The notes under the pieces were generated by a model. The model had not been told where the DNA came from. It did not search any database and worked only from the letters and a program-made list of their open reading frames with translations. A DNA stretch of 64,000 bases from contig NZ_BOMM01000022.1 of NCBI RefSeq assembly GCF_016862195.1, positions 62,001 to 126,000 on the forward strand, read 5' to 3'. This DNA comes from Paractinoplanes ferrugineus. GTDB lineage: Bacteria; Actinomycetota; Actinomycetes; Mycobacteriales; Micromonosporaceae. Numbering within the stretch: the stretch's first letter is position 1; every line of letters starts with the position of its first letter. A program made the position numbers and the translations under genes. This document shows, piece by piece, positions 7,450 through 15,632 of the stretch.

Positions 7450-9168
7450 ATGACCCAGAGGCGAAGCACCGGCTGGTACGGCGGTGACGACCGGAACAGC
7501 TACATCCATCGAGCCTGGATGCGCCGCGGCCTGCCCGCCGACGCGTTCGACGGCGAGCGCCCGCACATCGCGATGGCCAACACCGCCTCCGACCTGACCC
7601 CGTGCAACGCGCATCTCAACGAGGTGGCCCGCAGCGTGGCCGACGGCATCCACGCGGCCGGCGGCATCGCCCTCAACCTGCCGGTGGTCTCCATCGGCGA
7701 GACGCTCGTCAAACCGACAGCCATGCTGTGGCGCAACATGGCCGCGATGGCCATCGAGGAGATGCTGCGGGCCAACCCGATCGACGGCGTCGTCCTGCTC
7801 GGCGGCTGCGACAAGACCATCCCGGCGCTGCTCATGGCGGCCTCCTCGGTCGACATCCCGGCCGTCGTCGTCCCCGGCGGGCCGATGCTCACCGGCACCT
7901 TCCGCGGCGTGCCGATCGGGTGCGGCACCGGCGTCTGGCAGCTGTCCGAGGAGGTCCGGGCGGGCACGCTGAGCGCGGCCGAGTTCCGCCGCTCGGAGTC
8001 CGCCATGATCCGCAGCCGGGGCCACTGCAACACGATGGGCACGGCCTCGACGATGGGCCTGCTCGCCGAGGTGCTCGGGATGACCCTGCCCGGCATCGCC
8101 GGCACCCCGGCACCCGACAGCCGCCTGCTCGAGGCGGCCCACGAGACCGGTGTCCTGGCCGTCCGGATGGTCGACGCGGAGACCCGGCCCAGCCAGGTCC
8201 TGAGCCGGGCGAGCTTCCTCAACGCGATCGTCGCCCTCGCCGCGATCGGCGGCTCCACCAACGCCGTCGTGCATCTGCTCGCCATCGCCGGGCGGCTCGG
8301 CATCGAGCTCACCCAGGACGACTTCGACCGGGTCGGTTCCGGCGTCCCGCTGCTCGTCGACCTCCAGCCGGCCGGCCGTTTCCTGATGGACGACCTCTAC
8401 CGCGCCGGGGGCCTGCTCGCCGTCCTCCGCGAGGTGCGTGACCTGCTCGACCCGGCCGCGCTGACGGTCACCGGCCGCCCGCTCGTGGACTATCTCGACG
8501 ACGCCCAGGTCTACGACCGTGAGGTGATCCGCGCCCGGGAGGAGCCGCTGCAGCCCGAGGCCGGCATCGCGGTGCTCTACGGCAACCTCGCCCCCGGCGG
8601 CGCGGTGATCAAACCGGCCGCCGCGTCACCGGAGCTGCTGTCGCACCGAGGCCCGGCCGTGGTGTTCGACTCGATCGAAGATCTGCACGCCCGCCTCGAC
8701 GATCCCGATCTCGACGTCACGCCCGACTCGGTGCTGGTTCTGCGCGGCTGCGGTCCCCGGGGCTATCCCGGCATGCCCGAGGTCTCCAACACGCCGCTGC
8801 CGCGCAAGCTGCTCGAGCTGGGCGTGCGTGACATGGTGCGGATCAGCGACGGGCGGATGAGCGGCACCGCCTACGGAACGGTCGTCCTGCACGTCACGCC
8901 CGAGGCCGCCGCCGGCGGACCGCTCGCCAAGGTGCGCACCGGCGACATGATCGTGCTCGACGTCGCGAAGCGGCGCCTCGACGTGGAGATCACCGATGAG
9001 GAGCTCGCTGCCCGCGCACCGTCCGCCGAGGCCGCAGCCGCCTATGCGGCGCCCACCCGCGGGTGGGAAAAGCTCTACGTGAACACGGTCGGCCCGGCCA
9101 GCACCGGTGCCGACTGCGACTTCCTCGCCGGCTCGAGCGGCTGGCAGGTCTCCCGGGAGTCGCACTGA
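7450..9168 (+). CDS. IlvD/Edd-family dehydratase, probable aldonate dehydratase
   Basis: The product has 572 residues. It has the three iron-sulfur cysteines of the IlvD/Edd family: Cys52 in LTPCNAHL, Cys120 in GGCDKT and Cys193 in GHCNTMGTAS. The C-terminal part contains GCGPRGYPGMPE and SDGRMSGTAYG. Closest in style to L-arabonate/D-xylonate dehydratases rather than dihydroxyacid dehydratase, it should convert an aldonate to a 2-keto-3-deoxy-aldonate. It is the first gene rightward of the IclR region, and its stop overlaps the next SDR start by one base (TGATG), so the two are co-translated. Confidence 0.88.
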   Translation: MTQRRSTGWYGGDDRNSYIHRAWMRRGLPADAFDGERPHIAMANTASDLTPCNAHLNEVARSVADGIHAAGGIALNLPVVSIGETLVKPTAMLWRNMAAMAIEEMLRANPIDGVVLLGGCDKTIPALLMAASSVDIPAVVVPGGPMLTGTFRGVPIGCGTGVWQLSEEVRAGTLSAAEFRRSESAMIRSRGHCNTMGTASTMGLLAEVLGMTLPGIAGTPAPDSRLLEAAHETGVLAVRMVDAETRPSQVLSRASFLNAIVALAAIGGSTNAVVHLLAIAGRLGIELTQDDFDRVGSGVPLLVDLQPAGRFLMDDLYRAGGLLAVLREVRDLLDPAALTVTGRPLVDYLDDAQVYDREVIRAREEPLQPEAGIAVLYGNLAPGGAVIKPAAASPELLSHRGPAVVFDSIEDLHARLDDPDLDVTPDSVLVLRGCGPRGYPGMPEVSNTPLPRKLLELGVRDMVRISDGRMSGTAYGTVVLHVTPEAAAGGPLAKVRTGDMIVLDVAKRRLDVEITDEELAARAPSAEAAAAYAAPTRGWEKLYVNTVGPASTGADCDFLAGSSGWQVSRESH

Positions 9169-9842
9169 TGCGCACCGCCGTTGTCACCGGAGGCTGCAGC
9201 GGCATCGGCGCGGCCGTGACAACGAGGCTCTCCGCCGACGGCGTCAAGGTGCTCACCCTCGATCTTGCCGAAGGCGCCGACCTGCGGCTCGACGTCACCG
9301 ACGCGACCGCGGTCCGGGCGGCGGCCGCCCGGGTCGGCGCGGTCGACATCCTGGTCAACTCGGCCGGCGTCGTCGGGCCCGCGGCCCCGCTGTGGGAGAT
9401 CCCGATCGACGGCTGGACGCGGACATTCGCGGTGAACGTGAACGGCACCTTCAACGCCTGTCAGGCCTTCGTCCCCGGCATGATCGCGGCCGGCTGGGGA
9501 CGGATCGTCAACATCGCCAGCATGGCGGGCAAGGACGGTAACCCCAACATGTCGCCCTATTCGGCGTCCAAGGCCGCCGTCATCGCCCTCACCAAGTCGC
9601 TCGGCAAGGAGCTGGCCACCACCGGGGTGCTCGCCAACGCGATCGCCCCGGCCGTCATCGAGACGCCGATGAACGCCGACACCGCCCCCGAGGCCCTCGC
9701 GCACATCACCGGTCTCATCCCGATGCGCCGCGTCGGGCAACCGGCGGAGGTGGCCGAGCTGATCGCCTGGCTCTGCTCGGACAAGGTCAGCTTCTCCACC
9801 GGCGCGGTCTACGACATCAGCGGAGGCCGTGCCAGCTACTGA
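9168..9842 (+). CDS. SDR-family dehydrogenase coupled to the dehydratase
   Basis: A short SDR of 224 residues: cofactor loop TGGCSGIG, Asp after strand 2 (LTLDLAEG), NSAGVV in place of NNAG, NIASMAGK, active-site YSASK and C-terminal DISGG. The ATG at 9168 shares a base with the dehydratase stop. Translational coupling to the dehydratase makes it the best candidate for the next step, oxidation of 2-keto-3-deoxy-aldonate to the 2,4-diketo acid, or alternatively for the first sugar oxidation. Confidence 0.85.
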   Translation: MRTAVVTGGCSGIGAAVTTRLSADGVKVLTLDLAEGADLRLDVTDATAVRAAAARVGAVDILVNSAGVVGPAAPLWEIPIDGWTRTFAVNVNGTFNACQAFVPGMIAAGWGRIVNIASMAGKDGNPNMSPYSASKAAVIALTKSLGKELATTGVLANAIAPAVIETPMNADTAPEALAHITGLIPMRRVGQPAEVAELIAWLCSDKVSFSTGAVYDISGGRASY

Positions 9843-9879
9843 GGGGCCGCGGCGACGCGAGAGTGGTAAAGCTGGGCAT

Positions 9880-10818
9880 ATGACGATTCGCCTGGGATAC
9901 CAGATCCCGAACTTCACCTATCCGGACAAGCCTGTCGAGCAGATCTTCGACTCGGTGGTCGCTCAGGCCCGGGAAGCGGAGGCGGCCGGGTTCGACACCG
10001 TCCTGGTGATGGACCACTTCTACCAGCTGCCCGGCATCGGCACTCCGGACCAGCCGATGCTCGAGGCATACACGACGCTGGGCGCACTGGCCACGGCCAC
10101 CGAGAACATCCAGCTGTCGACGCTGGTCACCGGCAACACCTACCGCAACCCGCCGATGCTCGCCAAGACCGTCACCACTCTCGACATGGTCTCGCACGGC
10201 CGCGCCATCCTCGGCCTCGGTGCCGGGTGGTTCGAGCGGGAGCACAACGACTTCGGCTACGAGTTCGGCACGTTCACCGACCGGTTCGAGCGCCTCGAGG
10301 AGGCGCTCAACATCATCGCCCCGATGCTGCGAGGCGAGAACCCGACCGTGACCGGCAAGTGGTACAAGGTCGAGAACGCGATGAACAACCCGCGCTACCG
10401 CTCCCAGATCCCGATCATGCTGGGCGGCTCGGGCGAGAAGAAGACGTTCCGGCTGGCCGCCCACTTCGCCGATCACATGAACATCATCTGCGACAAGGCC
10501 GACATCCCGAAGAAGCTGGCCGCGCTGCGGCAGCGCTGCGAGGAGGCCGGCCGCGACCCGGCGACGCTGCCCACCAGCTACCTCGCCATGACGGTTCCGG
10601 TCGAGTCCGAGGAGGAGGCGAAGCGGATCCTCGACACGGTTCCGGCCGACCGGCAGAGTCGCGTCTTCATCGGTACGCCCGCCCAGATCGCCGAGCAGCT
10701 GCACAGCGACGTCATCGAGCCGGGCATCACCGGCCTGACCATCAACATGGTGCGCAACGGTCACGTGCCGGGCGCCGTGGCGGCGGCGGGTGAGGCGCTC
10801 AAGCCGCTGGTCTCGTAA
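9880..10818 (+). CDS. LLM-class flavin/F420-dependent oxidoreductase
   Basis: The product has 312 residues, starting at MTIRLGYQIPNF. It has the luciferase-like (beta/alpha)8 pattern: EAEAAGFDTVLVMDHFYQLP near residue 33, LSTLVTGNTYRNP, SHGRAILGLGAGWFEREHNDFG, and PIMLGGSGEKKTFRLAAHFAD. Actinobacterial members commonly use coenzyme F420 and are of the TIGR03560-like group. It starts 37 bp after the SDR, so it may ride on the same transcript, but nothing links it to sugar oxidation. The substrate is unknown. Confidence 0.82.
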   Translation: MTIRLGYQIPNFTYPDKPVEQIFDSVVAQAREAEAAGFDTVLVMDHFYQLPGIGTPDQPMLEAYTTLGALATATENIQLSTLVTGNTYRNPPMLAKTVTTLDMVSHGRAILGLGAGWFEREHNDFGYEFGTFTDRFERLEEALNIIAPMLRGENPTVTGKWYKVENAMNNPRYRSQIPIMLGGSGEKKTFRLAAHFADHMNIICDKADIPKKLAALRQRCEEAGRDPATLPTSYLAMTVPVESEEEAKRILDTVPADRQSRVFIGTPAQIAEQLHSDVIEPGITGLTINMVRNGHVPGAVAAAGEALKPLVS

Positions 10819-10901
10819 CCGGGCGGGGCGGGGCAGAATACTTCGAAGTTCATCGCTAGGGTGGCTCCCTGCAAGTCGTCGCGTACGGGGAGCCCTCTTC
10901 A

Positions 10902-12116
10902 ATGTCTTTGCGCAGTCTCGGCCGCCTCGGCGTGGCCGCACTCGTCATTGCCGGCGCCCTCGGCATCGCCGCGGCGCCGGCCCTCGCGGCCGACGTCGAC
11001 CTCAGCCTCAGCGTCACCGGGACCACGATCGCGCAATCCAACTTCGGTAAGCACCTCACGATCGACCTGGTCAACCGCGGCACGACGAAGCCGGCCAAGG
11101 CGTCCCTGATCCTCGACACGTCCGAGGTGGACGCGTCGAAGGCGTCGGTCACCTACGACGGTCCGGGCTGCACCAGCGCCGGGAAGATCCGCACCTGCCC
11201 GCTCAGCGAGACCTCCATCCCCGGTCCCGGCGCCACCAAGCACTTCTGGGTGCAGGTCGACCTCGTCCCGAATACCAGTCAAGGCTCGGCCGGCAAGATC
11301 ACCGCGTCGATCAAGGCCGACGGTGACGCGACGACCGCCAACGACATCACCACCGTCGAGTTGAAGGTCGGGAGCCGGGGGCCGGACATCAAGGTCTATG
11401 CCGACGACGTCACCGCGCGGGCCGAGAACGGCGCGATCACCCCGGACCCGGTCGTCCCTGGCAAGATCACCACGCTGCCGGTGTTCGTCTCCAACGAGGG
11501 CGTCAAGACCGCCCAGGGCATCAAAGTGTCGATCAAGTTGCCCGAGCACGCCGTGTTCGTCATGGACAAGCTGTTCGACGGGTGTTTCCTCAGTGCCGAT
11601 CGCCGCACCGTGGACTGTGCGATGAGTCAGTACAACCTGCGACCGCGCCTCGTGACCGACAGCGTCCCCACCGGCTGGAGCATCGACCTCTACTTCGACG
11701 TGCAGGTGGCAACGGACGCGGTCGGACCGATCCTCCGTGGTGGCGTGGTTTCCGCCGGATACATCTCGCCCGACTACGGCGACGTCGACTCCACCGACGA
11801 CTCCGACACGTTCGTGGTCATGGTCGCGGGCCCTGCCGGCACCGCCTCGCCGTCGCCGTCGGCGTCCGCCTCGGCTTCGCCCTCGGCCACCTCCGCCTCG
11901 GCTTCGCCCTCGGCCACCTCCGCCTCGCCCTCCGCCTCGCCGTCGCGGTCGGCCTCGGCGAGCGTCACCCCGGCCGCGAGCGGCCGGGGCGGTGGCGGCC
12001 TGGCGATCACCGGCCCGACCGGAATGGTCACCGGTGGCACCGGACTTGCCCTGGTAATGGTGGGTACCGCCCTTGTCGTGGCGACCCGCCGGCGACGGGC
12101 CGACATCGAACACTGA
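10902..12116 (+). CDS. secreted cell-wall protein with LAITG sortase signal
   Basis: The product has 404 residues. Residues 1-29 form a Sec signal peptide ending in APALAA. The mature part holds two predicted beta-sandwich (DUF11/CARDB-like) segments, the second starting near GPDIKVYADDV. Next comes a Ser/Ala/Pro-rich spacer encoded partly by a 27-bp tandem duplication. At the C terminus is LAITG, a hydrophobic stretch and an RRRR tail. LAxTG followed by helix and basic tail is the sorting signal of class E sortases in high-GC Gram-positives, so the protein should be covalently wall-anchored. It lies 58 bp upstream of a membrane kinase gene. The ligand or function is unknown. Confidence 0.8.
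   Translation: MSLRSLGRLGVAALVIAGALGIAAAPALAADVDLSLSVTGTTIAQSNFGKHLTIDLVNRGTTKPAKASLILDTSEVDASKASVTYDGPGCTSAGKIRTCPLSETSIPGPGATKHFWVQVDLVPNTSQGSAGKITASIKADGDATTANDITTVELKVGSRGPDIKVYADDVTARAENGAITPDPVVPGKITTLPVFVSNEGVKTAQGIKVSIKLPEHAVFVMDKLFDGCFLSADRRTVDCAMSQYNLRPRLVTDSVPTGWSIDLYFDVQVATDAVGPILRGGVVSAGYISPDYGDVDSTDDSDTFVVMVAGPAGTASPSPSASASASPSATSASASPSATSASPSASPSRSASASVTPAASGRGGGGLAITGPTGMVTGGTGLALVMVGTALVVATRRRRADIEH
11865..11918 (+). repeat. 27-bp tandem duplication in the wall-protein spacer
   Basis: Two identical 27-bp units (11865-11891 and 11892-11918) encode the Ser/Ala/Pro-rich stalk before the sortase signal. Such units change stalk length by slippage or recombination. Confidence 0.8.
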
Positions 12117-12174
12117 CAGTATTCGTACGTTCGCATCTGGCCGGGCCCACGGGTCCGGCCAGTACCATGTCCGG

Positions 12175-14385
12175 GTGTTGTCCCCCGGAGCCGTGCTCAG
12201 CGAGCGCTACCAACTGACCGAGCGCATCGCCGCCGGCGGCATGGGTGAGGTGTGGCGCGGCACCGATCTGCTGCTGCACCGCCCGGTCGCGGTGAAGGTG
12301 CTGCTGCCCGGTCTCGCGGCCGACGCCGGCCTCATCGCCCGGTTCCGCACCGAGGCCCAGATGATGGCCTCGCTGCGCCACCCGGGCATCGTGCAGGTGT
12401 ACGACTTCGGCAAGAGCGACGACGGCAGCCTCGACTACCTGGTCATGGAGTTCATCGAGGGCACCTCCCTCGCGAACCGGATCGAGGAGGCCGGCAAACT
12501 CGGTGCGGCCGAGACGGTGGCGATCGTCGGCCAGGTCGCCGACGCCCTGCGCGCCGCGCACGAGGCGGGCATCATCCACCGCGACGTCAAACCCAGCAAC
12601 CTTCTGGTACGCCCCGGCGGAGCGCTCGTCCTCGTCGACTTCGGGGTTGCCCGCTCGACCACCGGTGCCGGCCTGACAAGCACCAACGTCGTGATGGGTT
12701 CAGCCCACTACATGGCCCCGGAGCAGGCCGAAGGCAAACCGGTGACACCCGCCACCGACGTGTACGCCCTGGGCGCCGTGGCCTACACCTGCCTGATGGG
12801 CCGCCCGCCCTACGTGGGCGACAACCCCCTGCAGGTGATCGCCCAACTGATCGTCGCCGACCCGCCCACGCTCCCGTTCGACGTCCCCCCGCAGGTCGCC
12901 GCCGTAGTGCTGCGAGCCCTCGACAAGGACCCCACCGCCCGCCACCAGAGCGCCGCCGCCTTCGCCGCCGCCGCCCGCGTCGCGCTCACCGGCCAGGGCC
13001 CGTCCCGCCGCATGCCCCCGACCTCCCAGCTGCCGGCCCAGCCCGCGACCCCGATTTCCCGCTCCTCGACCCCGCTCGGCGGTCCGAGCTCCGGGGGTCA
13101 GAAAGCCGGCGCGGGCAGCGGAGCCATGGGAGACGGCAGCCCGCAGGGATCGGGCTCACTCGCCGCCGGCGAGCGGAGGCTGGGATCCGGTAACAGCTGG
13201 GATACCGCAGTCCGGTTCGAAGGCGAGGGCCGGTTCGAAGACGAGGGCCGGTTCGAAGACGAGGGCCGGTTCGAAGACGAGGGCCGGTTCGAAGGCGAGG
13301 GCTGGGGCGGAGGCCAGGGCTGGGGCGGAGGCCGGGGCGAGGGCGAAGGTAGGGCCGCGACCGGCAGCGGCGGCAACCGGAGCCCAGGATCCGCCAGTGG
13401 TGCGAGTGCAGCCGCCAGTGGTGCGAGTGCAGCCACCAGTGGTGCAAGTGCAGCCACCAGTGGTGCGAGTTCAGCCGCAGACGTCGCGGGCGTCGAAAGG
13501 GGTAATCGGAGCCTAGGATCCGGCACCGGGGCGCTTGGCAGTTCTGGCGGATCGGGCAGTTCTGGCGGCTCGGGCAGTTCTGGCGGCTCGGGCGGTTTTG
13601 GCGGCTCGGGCGGTTTTGGCGGCTCGGGCACTGCTGGCGACTCGAGTGCCGGCGGCTCGGGCCCTGGGGGAGCAGGCACGACGGGGCGGCGGCGCAAGCG
13701 GGTGCTTGTCGCGGGGGCGGCGGTGCTTGTGGCTGTGGCGGCGGTCGGGGTTGGGCTGGCGGTGCGGTCGGGGCCCAGTCCGGCGCAGGGGCGGCCGCCC
13801 GGGGCGGAGCGGATCGGCGTGCCGAACTTCGGGGGTGGGGGCGGGCCGGGGGAGCGGAAGCCGATCATCGCGCCCACGTTCACGTCGGGGCGGGCGGTTC
13901 CGGGGGCCAGTTCGAGTGCGTCCGGGCGTACGTCAGCCGGCAGTTTGCCTCCGGCGACTAAACCGGTAGGCGGGGCAACCAGCGCAACCGGCGGGGTGGA
14001 TCCCGGGGTGGAGCCGTCGGAGACGGTGACGCCGGCGCCGGTCACGAATCCTTACACGGCGCGTTCGGTGTGTGGCGGCGCCTTCGTGGCGATCGACCAG
14101 GCGGCGTTGAAGGACGCGGACGGAACGTTGCTGGGGCGGGTTCATCTGCTCTACAACGCGGCGAACCGGAAGAACTGCGTGGTGACGCTCAAGGCGACTG
14201 ATGTCGGCGTGGCGACGCCCGCTCTCGCCTACCTGGAGCCGGCCGGGGGCGCGCGGGTCAGCGACGGGGGGAACTTCCAGTACTACGCCGGGCCGGTCAA
14301 GGCGAAAGCGGGTGCGACCTGCGTGAAGTGGGGTGGGTCGATCGGCGACGTCGGCTTCGACAGTCCGCTCGAGCACTGCGAATAG
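12175..14385 (+). CDS. membrane Ser/Thr protein kinase with repeat-rich linker and SapA-like extracellular domain
   Basis: A Hanks-type kinase domain fills roughly residues 12-280: glycine loop IAAGGMGEVW, Lys41 in VAVKVLL, catalytic HRDVKPSN (Asp137), DFG (Asp155) and MAPEQ. A long low-complexity linker follows, built from RFEDEG, SGASAAT and SSGGSG repeats. There is one transmembrane helix near 508-530 preceded by RRRKR, and an external domain from about 631 to the end with two or three Cys and the segments NCVVTLK, YYAGPV and CVKWGGSIG, which recall spore-associated protein A. The start is GTG 12175 (TTG 12178 is possible); upstream in-frame starts overlap the previous gene. It probably senses an envelope signal. 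Confidence 0.85.
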   Translation: MLSPGAVLSERYQLTERIAAGGMGEVWRGTDLLLHRPVAVKVLLPGLAADAGLIARFRTEAQMMASLRHPGIVQVYDFGKSDDGSLDYLVMEFIEGTSLANRIEEAGKLGAAETVAIVGQVADALRAAHEAGIIHRDVKPSNLLVRPGGALVLVDFGVARSTTGAGLTSTNVVMGSAHYMAPEQAEGKPVTPATDVYALGAVAYTCLMGRPPYVGDNPLQVIAQLIVADPPTLPFDVPPQVAAVVLRALDKDPTARHQSAAAFAAAARVALTGQGPSRRMPPTSQLPAQPATPISRSSTPLGGPSSGGQKAGAGSGAMGDGSPQGSGSLAAGERRLGSGNSWDTAVRFEGEGRFEDEGRFEDEGRFEDEGRFEGEGWGGGQGWGGGRGEGEGRAATGSGGNRSPGSASGASAAASGASAATSGASAATSGASSAADVAGVERGNRSLGSGTGALGSSGGSGSSGGSGSSGGSGGFGGSGGFGGSGTAGDSSAGGSGPGGAGTTGRRRKRVLVAGAAVLVAVAAVGVGLAVRSGPSPAQGRPPGAERIGVPNFGGGGGPGERKPIIAPTFTSGRAVPGASSSASGRTSAGSLPPATKPVGGATSATGGVDPGVEPSETVTPAPVTNPYTARSVCGGAFVAIDQAALKDADGTLLGRVHLLYNAANRKNCVVTLKATDVGVATPALAYLEPAGGARVSDGGNFQYYAGPVKAKAGATCVKWGGSIGDVGFDSPLEHCE
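13213..13302 (+). repeat. five 18-bp tandem units in the kinase linker
   Basis: Five 18-bp units beginning CGGTTCGAA encode RFEGEG/RFEDEG, giving a highly acidic juxtamembrane stretch. Two further 18-bp units encoding WGGGQG/WGGGRG follow at 13303-13338. Confidence 0.85.
13396..13479 (+). repeat. four 21-bp tandem units in the kinase linker
   Basis: Four near-identical 21-bp units encode SGASAAA/SGASAAT. Downstream, from about 13537 to 13635, 18-bp units encoding Gly/Ser runs continue the low-complexity linker. Confidence 0.8.
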
Positions 14386-14433
14386 CTTGCGCGAGGCGGT
14401 TCCCGAAGCCGGCCGAAGCCGGCCGAGGACTGC

Positions 14434-15504
14434 TCAAGAACCGAACCGCGACAGGCGGAACCGGGCGGAACCGAACGATGACTCCCGCACCACGAGTTCG
14501 GGGGCGACGAGGATGCCGCGCGCGGGGCGGCGGTCGCCGTCGAGCAGCCGGGAGACGATGAGTTCCACCGCGACGCGGCCGACGTGGTTCTTGGGTGGGC
14601 GGACGGCGGTCAGCGGTGGTTCGCCGAGGTGGGCGATCTCGTCGTCGTAGGAGATCAGCGCCAGGTCTTCGGGGATGCGGATGCCGTCCTCGGCGCAGAC
14701 CTGGGCGACCGCCATGGCATGCGGATCGCTGTGCACGATGAGGGCGGTCGGCCCGCCGCGCTGGGCGAGGAAGGAGCGGATCGTTCGCCGGTCGGCCGGG
14801 TCGTCGAGAACCACCGGCGGGTGATCGTGCGGGAAGGCGGCCGTTCGCCACGCCTGCGACAGATAGGCGGAGGTGGGACTTCCGCGGGACAGCAGCAGGC
14901 CGATCCGGTCGTGGCCGCTCTCGTGCAGGTGATGCACGGCCATCTCCAGGCCGAGGGCGTGGTCGCTGCGCACCCATTCGACCTGCCGGGACGCCGAGGT
15001 CCAGCGGCGGGGCTGGCGTTCGACGAGCACCGCCGGCACCGGCAGGCGGCCGATCCAGTCGATCATCGCGTCGTCGCCGTCGAGGCTGGGGGCCAGCAGG
15101 AGGCCGCGCACCTCGCCGGCCTCGATCAGCCGGCCGATCTGCCGGCGGTCCTCGTCGGGATCATAGGTGGAGCCGCGCAGTTGAACTGTCACGCCGAGCG
15201 CGGCGGCGGCGGCCCGGGCGCCGCCGACCACCGGGGGCCAGTAGAAGTCGAGGGACGGCACGACCATGCCGACGGTCAGGGCGGTGGTGGAGCGGGAGCG
15301 GCCGGCCGGCCGGGACCGCAGCGGCAGGGTGGCGCCACCGTGCACCCGGGTGAGAAGGTTGCGGGCGGCCAGGGCGGCGATGTCGCGGCGGATGGTCAGC
15401 TCGCTGACGCCGAGCTCGCGGGCCAGTTCGCTGACGCGGACGGCGCCGTGCTGGTGCAGTTCGCTCATCAGGCGCTCGTGGCGCTGCACCTGGAAGAGGG
15501 TCAC
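14434..15504 (-). CDS. hybrid regulator: DeoR-type HTH with LacI-type sugar-binding domain
   Basis: The product has 356 residues. The N-terminal 60 form a DeoR winged helix (ERLMSELHQHGAVRVSELA, VSELTIRRDIAAL, THVHGG-like RVHGGATL). From about residue 75 the protein is a periplasmic-binding-protein fold of the LacI type (VGMVVPSLDFYWPPVVGGA, RGLLLAPS, GHDRIGLLLSRG, ALISYDDEIAHLGEPPLTAVRPP). It is divergent from the secreted galactanase gene and two copies of TCGTGAACGTT lie between them, so it most likely represses that gene in response to a galactose-containing sugar. A paralogue with the same domain order starts at 21796. Confidence 0.87.
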   Translation of the reverse strand: MTLFQVQRHERLMSELHQHGAVRVSELARELGVSELTIRRDIAALAARNLLTRVHGGATLPLRSRPAGRSRSTTALTVGMVVPSLDFYWPPVVGGARAAAAALGVTVQLRGSTYDPDEDRRQIGRLIEAGEVRGLLLAPSLDGDDAMIDWIGRLPVPAVLVERQPRRWTSASRQVEWVRSDHALGLEMAVHHLHESGHDRIGLLLSRGSPTSAYLSQAWRTAAFPHDHPPVVLDDPADRRTIRSFLAQRGGPTALIVHSDPHAMAVAQVCAEDGIRIPEDLALISYDDEIAHLGEPPLTAVRPPKNHVGRVAVELIVSRLLDGDRRPARGILVAPELVVRESSFGSARFRLSRFGS

Positions 15505-15517
15505 GGCGCGCTCCCAA

Positions 15518-15593
15518 ATGTTTCGTGAACGTTAACATAGCGCCTGTCGCATAGATGGTCAACGATGTGCGATTGGTTTCGGTCGTGAACGTT
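15518..15593. promoter_or_regulatory. probable operator sites between regulator and galactanase gene
   Basis: A 21-bp dyad with arms ATGTT/AACAT spans 15518-15538. The 11-mer TCGTGAACGTT inside it (15523-15533) recurs exactly at 15583-15593, 60 bp downstream, close to the galactanase start. Paired sites on one face of the helix are typical of repression by LacI-type dimers. Confidence 0.55.
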
Positions 15594-15632
15594 TCATGGC
15601 GCCGGAGGCCGGATCTCGGTTACCAACAGAAC

